Shown here: piece after piece, positions 1 to 10,071 of the stretch
How the letters are laid out: every line of letters starts with the position of its first letter
Position numbering within the stretch: the first letter of the stretch is position 1
Assembly: GCF_010389155.1 (NCBI RefSeq)
Contig: NC_057764.1
Coordinates: 43,098,275 to 43,162,274, forward strand
Direction of reading: 5' to 3'
Length of the DNA: 64,000 bases
From: Erigeron canadensis
Taxonomy: Eukaryota; Streptophyta; Magnoliopsida; Asterales; Asteraceae
Position numbers and translations under genes: made by a program
Notes under the pieces: generated by a model
Database searches by the model: none
Told to the model about the DNA's origin: nothing
Seen by the model: the letters and a program-made list of their open reading frames with translations, nothing else

Positions 1-35
1 AAATCTCACGAGGTTACATGGTTTTGGCATTACAG

Positions 36-344
36 ATGGATGAAGTGCTTTCTTCAGTTGCTGATACGTTGAAGAACTTTGCTGTGATATACTTGGTGGA
101 TATCACTGAAGTGCCAGATTTCAATACGATGTACGAGCTTTACGATCCATCGACCGTGATGTTCTTCTTCAGGAACAAACACATCATGATTGATCTTGGT
201 ACCGGTAACAACAACAAGATCAATTGGGCAATGAAGGACAAACAGGAGTTCATCGACATTGTTGAGACAGTGTACCGTGGGGCGAGGAAGGGTCGTGGTT
301 TGGTCATTGCACCAAAGGACTACTCAACCAAGTACCGTTACTAA
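36..344 (+). CDS. YLS8: YLS8/DIM1 U5 snRNP thioredoxin-fold protein, last exon
   Basis: The reading frame ending at TAA 342-344 matches the C-terminal three quarters of the plant YLS8/DIM1 family (142 aa in Arabidopsis), a thioredoxin-fold component of the U5 snRNP (15-kDa protein) needed for nuclear pre-mRNA splicing. Landmarks are MDEVLSSVADTLKNFAVIYL, the VDITEVPDFNTMYELYDP strand-helix, FFFRNKHIMIDLGTGNNNKI and the conserved C-terminus KDYSTKYRY. I place the exon start at 36, after the acceptor ttacag (30-35); an upstream ATG at 18 is intronic. The first exon lies outside the window. The family is extremely conserved, so identity is secure. It is co-oriented with MED9 1.8 kb downstream, and there is no sign of damage. 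Confidence 0.95.
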   Translation: MDEVLSSVADTLKNFAVIYLVDITEVPDFNTMYELYDPSTVMFFFRNKHIMIDLGTGNNNKINWAMKDKQEFIDIVETVYRGARKGRGLVIAPKDYSTKYRY

Positions 345-571
345 AACCATTCAGTTGTCATTGGTGGTGTATGGCTTGGACCATGTCTTGTAATTGAAAC
401 AAATATAACTGTCTTATTGTCTGTGGCCTGTATGCGTGATATTTCAGAGTATATGTAATGAGACCATGAAATTCTCCGCTGTCATTATTGTGTAAACCTC
501 TTGTTATCTCTTTAGAAGGACCATGAACTGCGTGCGTGTTCTTACGTGCCCATTTGGTTTTAAGTGTATTA

Positions 572-832
572 TCTATCCTCCCTTATAAAGAGTATTGGAT
601 TTCTTAAAATTCAACACTTTTTTTCTTCTCAAAATACCCCTATTTAAATATAAAACCTTTATATACTGTCTTTTCCCTCATTCTTAATTTCTAATCATTA
701 CACACTCTCATCGGACTTTATCACCCTCCGTCGTCGCCCTCCTTCTCCACCGCCTCCCTCGATCTCCACCACCGCCTCCCTTTAATATTGTCATCACCTT
801 CTAACCGTCGCAACGCGCGGGTACTATGCTCG
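572..832 (+). mobile_element. Non-autonomous Helitron (261 bp)
   Basis: The element starts TCTATCCTCCCTTATAAAG at 572 and ends CTCG at 829-832, inserted between host A (571) and T (833). Just inside the 3' end is the short hairpin region around CGTCGCAACGCGCGG (807-820), preceded by a CACC/CCTCC-rich tract. These are Helitron hallmarks: 5' TC, 3' CTRR-like end, 3' hairpin, AT target, no TSD. It belongs to the same family as 8384-8629 and 30743-31038. It lies 228 bp past the YLS8 stop and has no coding capacity. Confidence 0.75.
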
Positions 833-1103
833 TTATAATTTATACGTAGAAACTTAGTTTGGTCACCGCTGATGTCTTTGATTGAAAGAATAGTTTTCCA
901 TAATCAAAATTACCAGACAATTAATGAAAGAAGAATTTATTGATATACAAGATTAATAGTCTAACTTTTATTTAAAAAAATTTCTTTTCTAAACACAATC
1001 TATTCTTTATAAACTATACGTAAAGTAGAAATTATGGTAAAGTTCTAAAGAAAAAAAAGAAAATGAAAAGGAATTCTTGTAGTTTTGTTAAAAAACTTTC
1101 AAT

Positions 1104-2019
1104 TCTCGTATAATTATATACCTATATTATTAGAGAACGCATCATGAACAGTACCTCTGATCAATAGTGAACTTGGCAGCCTGCTTTTTTTTTTCTTTTC
1201 TAAATTCGTCTTTTTACTTTTTGTCACATAACTTTAATTCTTTTATTTTTGATACGAAAGTTTTGTTTTATTTAGTTTTTAAAATTTCATCGTTGTAACT
1301 TTTGTCATGAAAATTTCATTCTTTTTACTTTTTATCACATAAATTTACTACTATTTCCACCCTTTTACTTTTTGCCGCATCGCTTTCGTCTCTTTTACTT
1401 TTCGCAAGAAAGTTTTGTTTTATTAACTTTTTATTCTTTTATTTTTCTAACTTTTATCACGAAAATTTGTTAGTATTTAGTTTCTAAATTTTCATTTTTC
1501 TAACTGTTGACACGAAAATTTCATTTTTTTTACTATTTTATCACATAAATTTACTAAAGTTTTCGCCCTTTTACTTTTGCCACATCACTTTCGTTTCTTT
1601 TACTTTTCGAACGAAAGTTTTGTTTTATTTACTTTTTATACTTTTATTTCTATAATTTTTGCCACGAAAGTTTCATTATCTTACTTTTCACACTATAACT
1701 TTTGTTTTTTTAATTTTTGACAAGCTTTTTCCATTCTTGGCACGAAATTTTTAACCTTTTTACTTTTTGTCGTGTTACTTTATTTCTTTTACTTTTCGCA
1801 CGAAAGTTTTATTTTGTTTATTTTTAAAATCTTCATTTTCTTTACTTATGCCAGAAAATTTTAGTCTCTTTAGTTTTTATCATATAAATTTTTTAATTAT
1901 CATGATTTGTAAATTTCATGTGTCATTTTTTTCAAGGCAACGACCCAAAGACTGTGGGATGATCAATGCTTTCGTTGTTACAATTATTGTCCGGCAACGC
2001 AGGCATTGAATTATACTAG
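1104..2019 (+). mobile_element. Non-autonomous Helitron with degenerate internal repeats
   Basis: The 3' end is clear: CCGGCAACGCAGG (1991-2003, decayed hairpin), then about 12 nt, then CTAG (2016-2019) followed by T. The 5' end is approximate, TCTCGTATAATTATATACC near 1104, followed by an ATGAACAGT motif (1144-1152). The same motif occurs near the 5' end of the minus-strand Helitron at 28874-30010. The body is a degenerate repeat tract rather than genes. Confidence 0.6.
1190..1900 (+). repeat. Degenerate tandem repeat tract inside Helitron
   Basis: About eight imperfect copies of a roughly 90-100 bp pyrimidine-rich unit, built around ttttactttt, cacgaaagttttgtttta and tcacataaattt. Copies differ by many substitutions and indels. 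The reverse complement of the same vocabulary (gtggtgaaaataaaaag, aaaagtttactaaaaag) makes up 27690-28860. The frame at 1767-2009 is a by-product of this tract. Confidence 0.6.
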
Positions 2020-2161
2020 TGTACAACATAGTATATCTTTTTGACAGAATTGTTTTGTGGTATGAGTGTGGGGTTCTAGTTACAAACCCTAAAAAGGTCA
2101 TAAAATTGGGGGAGCCTTCGAAACTGGAATAGGAATAATAGTTAACAAAGAAAAGAGAGAA

Positions 2162-3960
2162 ATGGATCAATTTGGGGGAGGAAGCTGGAACATGATTCCA
2201 ACAACAATCAGCAATCCTACGACACCCCCACCGCCATCAACATCTTCTACTTCCAATCAACAAGACCATCATCCCCCCCTTTATCTTCAGCAGCAACAAC
2301 AACAACAATTTCATCAACAATTCCAGCAACAACCGCAACAGCAGCTGCAACGTTATCCGATTTCACAACAACAACAGCAGACTTCACAATCACTTGCTTC
2401 ACACTTCCACCTCCAAAACGTATCACCCCCATTCTTTCTTTTTATCTTTAAATCAATCAATCATATTTTATTACTTATATATTTTATAACACATATATGT
2501 GTGTATGTATTTTTGGTTTTGATATAGTTGGTGGAGAATTTAGCTGATGCCATTGACAACGGAACTCGTGATCAGCATTTCGATACCCTCGTTAGTCTCT
2601 TTCTCTCTCTTTCAATTTTTTCGAATGAATTTTAACGAATGAAATATTTAATTGTTTGGAAGGTAACTGAATTGGGCAACCACTTTGAGAAATGTCAGCA
2701 GCTGTTGAATACTATTTCCGGTTCTATTGCCTCCAAAGCTGCGGTATGTTTGCATCCTAAATTTTTTTATTCTTGCGCCTTGATGAGAAAGTATAAATAT
2801 GTCATGAATAGTTTTTATATGCCGGCCACCAACAACTTCAACCGATGATTTAAAGTTCTAAACTAATATGCCTTGTCATCCGAAAGATTATCCTAGACTT
2901 TTGGGACTTTGCTAAACATACAACTCAGGCCTATGTGGACTATATTTACATGCTCACAAAAGTACGAGGAAAACATGAATCAATCTCACATTATAGGCAA
3001 CATTTTTCGGCTGTCACTTGATAATCAATCAAATCGCAAGATTTGACATCTGATTTGGTTATATTTGGGCCGCATTATAGTCTGCAATTTTGTTGGCTCT
3101 TTTGTGAAAACCAAGATATGGTTAGAGTGTGGATTCATTCAGGTCTTTGGCTACCTAAGTTATGTTCTCTAAAAGGGTTTTACCTGAATCATTGTCTTTT
3201 GAAGGGGTGGCTATTCTCTTTACGTACAATATACTTAAGCGTGTCTGAACATATTAAACAAAGCCCTAAGGGCTATTGGCTCTTTTTAGCTAAATAGTAA
3301 TTTTTTGAATGAATAAATCTGAAGTTGTAAATGGAGACCAAAATGTTGGAATTTGGGTCATGCGGCATGGAGTGCAAGTTGGTGTAATCTTGGACCAGTT
3401 CCAGGTCTTGTAATTTTGCACGGGTTAAAAGTCATGCTCATTTAAAGTTGACGTGTTTATACTTTCTTCCTGCTTGCTACATATAAATCGACCAATGCCT
3501 TAGAAATATATAGGAGCATTCTTTATTAGCATGAAGAACTCACTAGTATGAGCCTAAGCAGTTATCTATGATTTAGAATTTACAGTCTTTGTAGCCTTTT
3601 ACATTTCCTTCATATCAAGATGGGCCAAAAAAATCTTTATATGTATGTATGCAAATTGAAAATAGTTGTAATCATGTGCAAGATGTTCTTCTCTTTTGGT
3701 AGTATATGTTGTGGTGGACCATATCTTTTGACATGATGATCAATTACAATCTTTGGGATTATTTATAGACGGTGGAGGGACAAAAACACAGAGTTGAAGA
3801 AGCTGAACAAATGCTAAATCAAAGAAGGTAAGCAAGTCTGCAATGTTTTTAATTTGCTATTGTGTGTTACAAATTATGGATTTATGTTTTTTACAATCAC
3901 AGGGACCTAGTTGCAAAGTACAAAAATTCTGTTGAAGAACTTACCAAGTCTGATCTGTAA
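2162..3960 (+). CDS. MED9: Mediator complex subunit 9 (five exons, 172 aa)
   Basis: The exons are 2162-2419, 2528-2590, 2663-2743, 3769-3827 and 3903-3960, all with GT-AG introns and joining in phase to 172 codons plus TAA. The N-terminus (MDQFGGGSWNMIP) and a Gln-rich stretch at residues about 44-80 are followed by SLASHFHL, LVENLADAIDNGTRDQHFDTL, ELGNHFEKCQQLLNTISGSI and a C-terminal coiled coil VEGQKHRVEEAEQMLNQRRD. This matches plant MED9 in order and spacing. MED9 is a middle-module subunit of Mediator, which bridges transcription factors and RNA polymerase II in the nucleus. Intron 3 is about 1 kb. The CAG tract is the only length-variable part. No damage is visible. A 61-codon antisense frame over exon 1 is a shadow of the poly-Gln coding. 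Confidence 0.93.
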
Positions 3961-5083
3961 TCATTTGTCCAAGAATCTAGACTTAGAATCTCTTCGTTCT
4001 TAATAGTTGGTTCAACTCGTTCAAATGCTGTTAGCTGAAGTCAGAGCGATAAACTAAGAACACAGATTTAGTTTTCTTTTTATTAGGGTTTCTTTTGTAT
4101 AAACTTTTGCATCCAGTATGGCATGAAATGCCGCAGTTAAAACAAATGTATCTCTATATATAGCATGAATTTATTTAAACTGTTCTACCAATGTTTGTTT
4201 GTGTAACTGGTCATTTTTAGTTCTGGTCTCATAGATGTGGTGTATCATGTATGAGGAAATTCGTGATCGTGGCGTACCATTTGATGTGGCGAGTTACATA
4301 GGGGGGATGAAGAAAAAAATGATATAAATAAATGGTCTAACTTTTTGTATCTGTTTCTGGATCATTTTTGGGGGGGGGGGGGGGGGGGGGGGGGGGGAAA
4401 TGGTTGGTTCTTATGTTTGCCTGAGCAGCCACGATCTCAAAAGACGACTAAAATAGACTGATCATGATCATCATTTTCATGGCTCCAAATAGACTGATTG
4501 CGCCTGTCAAGTTCACAACACATTCCATACCCCATAATGGTCGTGTTTCATACCCATAAGACTATTCGTAACCGTTTACCTTTTTCACTTACACTTTATG
4601 CTATGTCAGATTTACCTTTTCATCACCAGTACCTTCTCTTTTTCATTTTAACCATTCACCTTCAACTTTAATACACACTATACCCCACAATATACCCGAT
4701 CAAAATTGAACACAATAACACAAATAATATAAATAAATTGAAGTGGACCCATCTTTCACCTAGGCTAAATCATTCACCTATCTCCTCTTCACCTTATCCT
4801 ATCACCTATGATGCTTAACAACAATTCACTTATCCATCATCTCTTTTCACCTATAGTCTTCACCTTCCCTTTAAGCATGGCCTAATGAAGCCACATCCTT
4901 ATTAGGCACTACTAACCAAGCCAGCCCTAGTTTCAGCCGATAGGCGCATGTAGCATCTGATCAAACACTTTCTGATAAGAATTTTGGCGTCCATATTTGG
5001 TGTAAATGATCTAACACTGAGTTTGAACAAGAGATGGTTATGAAATACGATTCTTACTCAACGCCTGTGAATCTCGATGCCTT
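3961..5083. other. Intergenic; MED9 3' flank and poly-G run
   Basis: Contains the probable MED9 3' UTR (to about 4200) and a 28-base G run at 4370-4397. I see no reading frame or clear element ends elsewhere in it. Confidence 0.6.
4370..4397 (+). repeat. Poly-G tract, 28 bases
   Basis: An uninterrupted run of G. It could form G-quadruplex DNA, and its exact length may be unreliable in an assembly. Confidence 0.85.
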
Positions 5084-5752
5084 CAGGGACGGCTCCACAA
5101 TGGGGGTAGTGTGGGCGACTGCCCCCATTCCAATTTTGGTACAATGTAATTTTTTAAAGGTATATTTGTAATTTTGTTCTTAAAAAATATAAATAAACAG
5201 AAAATACATACAAATGTCACCGTCGTTGTCATACGCCTCTTCTTTGGAAGTATGTTACTTATGTTGGAAGCATTAGTTGTGACATAAAATCCTCTATTGA
5301 TAAAGTAAAAATCTTGAGTTATTTTGATTTTTAATAGAGTTTAAAAAGATAAGTTGAAAAAAGTGTTTTATTTGTTTGAGTTAATGTATCATACATTGAT
5401 ATAGCTGTATGTGAAAATGATATTTTCTTTTCACATTATTATATAATAGTAATTACAATAGTCAGGTGAAAATTTATGTAAAGGCTAAATTGCATATTAT
5501 TGATTTTGACGAACTTATTTTATGATGTTTAATATAATGCAACCTCTCCTTTTGCATATTTGCCAAAATTGCAAAGATCAATGTTTAAGTTCCCATAACT
5601 TACACACGAAATTATTTTAAGAGTCCATATTTTCTAATTCTCATGTGAGGGTCAATTTTTTTTAAAAAAAAATTTCCTTAAAAAATGACTCTAATAAATT
5701 TAATAAGATACTTTTAAATTTGTCTCCTGACAAAATAAGTTCTAGCTCCGTC
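5084..5752 (+). mobile_element. hAT-type MITE, CAGGGACGG family
   Basis: Begins CAGGGACGGCTCCACAATGG and ends AGTTCTAGCTCCGTC. The flanks share ATGCCTT (5077-5083 and 5753-5759), a 7-base remnant of an 8-bp TSD, with the last few bases of the right terminal repeat lost. The same family is present in the opposite orientation at 40018-40554 with perfect ends. It has no coding capacity; the short frame overlapping its right end (5720-5920) runs across the boundary and is not a gene. Confidence 0.75.
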
Positions 5753-6179
5753 ATGCCTTCCTTGATTTTTGCCCAATTAGCACGAGCCGAGAGGGCACCT
5801 GCAAAGAAGATTGTGTACGGTTCTAGCCCCTTCAACAACAATTCACGAAAGGAAAAAAATTACAATCGCTTAAAAGCGTTTCCTATAAATTTTTACTCTA
5901 TGATGCCATTTTTTGTATAGGGATAAATAATATAAGCCCAAATGAGTGTGTTACATGAAATTCTATCTTTATAGGAAAACATTAAAAACTTTTATTTTTA
6001 AATGTTATGGATTTTATTGTAACCTTTTAAGTAACAATTTTTATCACTCAAAAGTCAAAACAATCACTCTAGTCGTCATGCCCTTCCCGTCGCATCACCC
6101 TGACGGAGTATCATTTTAGTTATCCCTAAAGTATTTTATATACTCCTTTTGATTCCCAAAAAAACACAATCTTTATATA

Positions 6180-8264
6180 ATGTTTTGTATTTATTCGAAT
6201 TCTCGTTTTCTCCTTAAAATCTCACCCACATTACTTTCCCGCCATTCCATATACAGGTCCTACACAACAACATTAGATCACTTTGATCATCTTTTACAAA
6301 ACTGCACAAACTTAAAACAAATAAAACAAATTCATTCACAAATCATACACCATCTTGATGCCTTATCGACTATATTTTTGCCAACCAGACTTATATCTAT
6401 ATACAGCAAGTTTCACAATGTTTGTGATGCTCAAAAAGTCTTTCAATCTTTACCAAATACTTGTCTTTCTCATACCATTATATGGAATTCGATATTACGA
6501 GCCAATGTAACGAATGGGGCGTGTCGAGAAACGGTTCAAGATTATGTACGGATGCGAAAAATTGGGGTTTTTGTTGATGGGTTTAGTTTTCCTTTGGTTA
6601 TTAGGGCTTGTGCTATGATGGGTTGTTTAAAGTTGTGTGCTTTAGTGCATTGTCATGTTTTGGTGATGGGTTTTGGTGGTGATGTTTACGTTGCGAATGA
6701 ATTGTTGGCGTCGTATGGAAATCTTGGAAGTATGGGGGTTGCACGGAAAGTGTTTGATGAAATGTGTGTGAGAAATCATGTTTCTTGGAATACCATGGTT
6801 TCGGGTTTTGCATCTAGTTATGATTGTGAGGGGGCTATTGAGATGGTTAAAAGGATGGAAAGGGAGCGATGGGAGCCGAATGATGTGACTTGGACGTCTT
6901 TGTTATCTAGTCATGCTAGATGTGGTCAATGTCTAGAAACGTTGAGGCTGTATAATGTGATGAGAGGTAGAGGGGTTAGCGCTAGTGGTGAATTGCTCTC
7001 TGTGGTTGCATCTGTTTGTAATGATTCTAATGTGTTTGATAAGGGGAGGGAAGTACATGGGTATGTTATAACAGCTGGTTTTGATAACTATTCGTTTGCT
7101 AAAAACTCGCTTTTGTGTATGTATGGGAAGCATGGAGTTTTTGAAGCTGCCGAAAAGCTTTTTTCGGAGATTAAAATGAAAAGTTTGGTGACTTGGAACG
7201 GTTTGATTTCATCGTATGCTCAAGTTGGTCTGTGTGATGAGGCTTACTCTGCATTTTTTAAGTTGGAGAAGTTAGGAAATGGTTTGAAGCCAAACGTGAT
7301 AAGTTGGAGTGCCGTTATAAGTGGATTTGCTTCAAGTGGGAGATCAAATGAATCTTTGAATCTCTTTAGGAAAATGCTGCCTTCAAAAGTGTGTCCCAAT
7401 GTTGTAACCATATCTAGTCTCTTATCAGCTACTGCAGATTTATCTACTGTTATTTTTGGTAAGGAAATTCATGGTTATATCATTAGAAACTTAATGGATG
7501 ATTATCTGTTGGTTAGCAACGGATTAATAAATATGTATGCTAAATGCGGTAACCTTAAGGAAGGGCATATAGTATTCACGAAAATAAAGGTCAAAGAAAT
7601 ATGCACCTGGAATACCATGATCAAAGGATACGGGATGCATGGACATGGTGAGAGTTCCTTAAAAATCTTTGAACAAATGATAAGTAACGGATATAAACCC
7701 GATGGGGTTACTTTTGTTTCATTACTTTCTGCATGTAGTCATACAGGGCTTGTTACAGAGGGCCGGAAGCTATTTAATCAGATGAAAACTGAGTTCAGAA
7801 TTGAACCTGAGATGGAGCACTATGCTTGTATGGTTGACCTTCTTGGGAGGGCTGGGCTTTTTCATGAAGCAAGTGAAGTTGCTAGACAAATGCCGATAGA
7901 ACCCAATGTATGTGTGTGGGGTGCCCTTCTAAACTCGAGTAGAATGCACAAGAATGCAGATTGGGATGAGGGGTCGGTTTCTAAGATACTTGGTACTAGT
8001 TCTGCAACTGGCAATTATATGTTACTGTCAAATATATATGCTCAAAGTGGTCAGTGGGAGGACTCTGCAAAAGTCAGGGTGTCGGCTAGGGTACGAGGTC
8101 TAACCAAAGCCCCGGGTCAGAGCTGGATTGAATTGAATAAAAGGGTGCATATGTTCACAGCAGGGAATCTTATTCAAAGGGAGATGATAGAAGTTCAGAC
8201 ACTGCTCAAGACATTGAGTTTTCAAATGAAGATGAATGGGTACGGTCTCTGTTCACCATCATAA
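6180..8264 (+). CDS. PPR protein, PLS class with E domain (At1g17630-like), 694 aa
   Basis: An intronless 694-aa frame. An N-terminal presequence (basic and Ser/Thr-rich, about 30 residues) fits targeting to mitochondria or plastid. It is followed by about 15 PPR-type repeats with PLS spacing, such as VSWNTMVSGFASSYDCEGAI, VTWNGLISSYAQVGLCDEAY and CTWNTMIKGYGMHGHGESSL, then an E/E+ type C-terminus (QSWIELNKRVHMFTAG). There is no DYW domain. The order of motifs follows Arabidopsis At1g17630, an organellar RNA-editing type PPR protein; the orthology call is from memory of that protein. Such proteins recognise single-stranded RNA and recruit editing enzymes in trans. Start at 6180 is the first in-frame ATG. 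Two decayed copies of its 3' half lie at 31715-32240 and 43021-44110. Confidence 0.92.
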   Translation: MFCIYSNSRFLLKISPTLLSRHSIYRSYTTTLDHFDHLLQNCTNLKQIKQIHSQIIHHLDALSTIFLPTRLISIYSKFHNVCDAQKVFQSLPNTCLSHTIIWNSILRANVTNGACRETVQDYVRMRKIGVFVDGFSFPLVIRACAMMGCLKLCALVHCHVLVMGFGGDVYVANELLASYGNLGSMGVARKVFDEMCVRNHVSWNTMVSGFASSYDCEGAIEMVKRMERERWEPNDVTWTSLLSSHARCGQCLETLRLYNVMRGRGVSASGELLSVVASVCNDSNVFDKGREVHGYVITAGFDNYSFAKNSLLCMYGKHGVFEAAEKLFSEIKMKSLVTWNGLISSYAQVGLCDEAYSAFFKLEKLGNGLKPNVISWSAVISGFASSGRSNESLNLFRKMLPSKVCPNVVTISSLLSATADLSTVIFGKEIHGYIIRNLMDDYLLVSNGLINMYAKCGNLKEGHIVFTKIKVKEICTWNTMIKGYGMHGHGESSLKIFEQMISNGYKPDGVTFVSLLSACSHTGLVTEGRKLFNQMKTEFRIEPEMEHYACMVDLLGRAGLFHEASEVARQMPIEPNVCVWGALLNSSRMHKNADWDEGSVSKILGTSSATGNYMLLSNIYAQSGQWEDSAKVRVSARVRGLTKAPGQSWIELNKRVHMFTAGNLIQREMIEVQTLLKTLSFQMKMNGYGLCSPS

Positions 8265-8383
8265 AGACTTAGAGGTGGCGAACTGGGTGCATTGAGCACA
8301 TTGGCCTATGTGTAATGTAATACTGTGAATAAAATGATATAACAAGATTTATGCATATAAAACTCTGGCCCTTTTAACCCATA

Positions 8384-8629
8384 TCTATACTACCTAATAA
8401 CCCCCCCCCCCCCCCCCCCCCCTCTATTAATTATTTCTGTTTTTGAAATACCTTATTTGCCTTTGGACATTTATTCCCATAATACTCTCTCCACCCTAAA
8501 ATCAGGCACGCTCCAACCAACGTTCCTCGTTTGTAACCCGCCATTTTGTTAACGCTGATATGGAAATTACTACCATCAACCGCTGTCACTTCCACCCACC
8601 GCCGCTGCATCGCGCGGGTATCCATCTAG
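8384..8629 (+). mobile_element. Non-autonomous Helitron (246 bp) with 22-base C run
   Basis: Starts TCTATACTACCTAATAA at 8384 (host A at 8383) and ends CATCTAG at 8629 followed by T. A 3' hairpin region CCGCTGCATCGCGCGG is at 8602-8617, and C22 at 8401-8422. The duplicated flank at about 44215 lacks it: there the host reads acccatttgag where this locus reads accca-ta[element]-tgag. That supports both boundaries independently. The minus-strand 64-codon frame here is not a gene. Confidence 0.85.
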
Positions 8630-9439
8630 TGAGATATAACATGAACTCGAGTAGCCTAATTAGTAAGTAAATGGATTGAGTTCTCCAATTCAAGCAAGCA
8701 TTGCCTGGAAAACATAGATGAATTACTTGGGTCAAAAGTAGTTTTAAAGGGTGAATGCCGTCCTACTGAGTTCAATTACGACATAATGTTGAGGAAACAG
8801 TACATGTCAAAGAAAGCTATAACATGGAAGCAAGAACCTTTGTAATCTTTTAATCTCAATGTCCATACTGTCTGTTTAGGTCTGTCAAAAGTAGCATTCT
8901 TTGATTTGTTATTCCTTTTCATTGTTTTGATGGCAGGGAAAGTTCTCTACTTGGTCATTAATCAATGATCTTTTGTTCAAATAGAGTATCATCAATGAAA
9001 CCAATAGAGAGATAATGTTCAAATACTTTAATCAATAAAATTTTTTAATTAAACACTTGGTTTAGGTTGTTCGATTTCATTTTATCTCCGACCTGAAATC
9101 TGAAGCATGCCATTGCTTGGATTGCGGGCAATAAGGTTTGACATTGAAATCACCACGTGAAAATGAGAGTTTCTTCTTTAGTGTACGTTGCTTCAAGATT
9201 GTTTCTCACTCGAAGTAAACATGGGATTATTTAAGAACGCATGGGATGATCGCAAATCCACAAATTTGTACCTCCAAATGGTGATAGAAAATAGAACATA
9301 GATTTGGTTTTGTTTCTTCTCGGGTTTATATAGAGATACAATTTGGCACATTTCCTTGTAAGAAAGCAGCTTAGTGTTTTTTATTAATTAATTTAATATA
9401 AACAACCGGACAGTTACAACTTACAAACCATAGACTAAC
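8630..9439. other. PPR 3' flank, duplicated at 44230-44810
   Basis: No gene seen. The sequence to about 9180 is recognisably similar to 44230-44810, downstream of PPR pseudogene copy B. It marks the extent of a segmental duplication beyond the coding region. Confidence 0.65.
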
Positions 9440-10071
9440 TGGGCTCAAAAGTTTCAAAAATGGCCTTAGTATACGGTAACATGGTCTGAATAAGAGAATT
9501 GGTTCGACCTCATATCAAGAGCTGTATTGGTAATGGAGTGACGACCTATGCATGGCATGCTTCTTGGAATTCGATTGGTCATGCTGTCCTTAGCCCCTGG
9601 ACAATCACTACACTATTACAGCAGGTTTCTCTCTAAATGTAAAAGTGAGTTACCAATGGTGCTTGAAAGTGGCCTATTATTGCATGGCTTGACCTCTACC
9701 CGGTATTGATAAATCTTAATTTGCCTCAAGTTACTAGTGATCAGCAGGCAGGATACTAGTATTAAATGGTATAGGCTTAATAACCAAGGAAGAACGGTTC
9801 CCCTCTTCCAATGTTTGGGAATCAATCAGGTCACGACAACCTAAAGTTCCTTGGGTTTGTTTAGTTCTCTCAATGTGTTCCCCAGTATTCATTTCGTTTA
9901 TGGCTGGTGTTTCTTCAAAAGCTTAAAACTCAAGACAGATTGAAGCCATGAGAAGCTGGGGGTGCACATACAACCTAAACCTCACGTGTTGCCCTTTGTG
10001 ATGGTCAGGACTCCCATAACCATCTCTTTTTTGGGTCAAAAGCTCATAAAACTCAAAACAGATTTACTCAC
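9440..10071 (+). pseudogene. LINE relic: region preceding and inside zf-RVT domain
   Basis: Fragments in shifting frames read like the C-terminal part of a plant L1-type LINE ORF2: IRELVRPHIKSCIGNGVTT (about 9499-9555), WESIRSRQPKVPW (about 9815-9853), then RLWLV and KLKTQDRLKP, then QDSHNHLFFG next to the insertion point. Several frameshifts and stops separate them, so this is a decayed non-LTR retrotransposon. Reverse transcriptase and endonuclease are absent. It continues at 12747 beyond a solo LTR. Confidence 0.7.

Noticed and set aside
2247..2432. 61-codon Val-rich minus frame
   Set aside because: Antisense of the MED9 poly-Gln coding.
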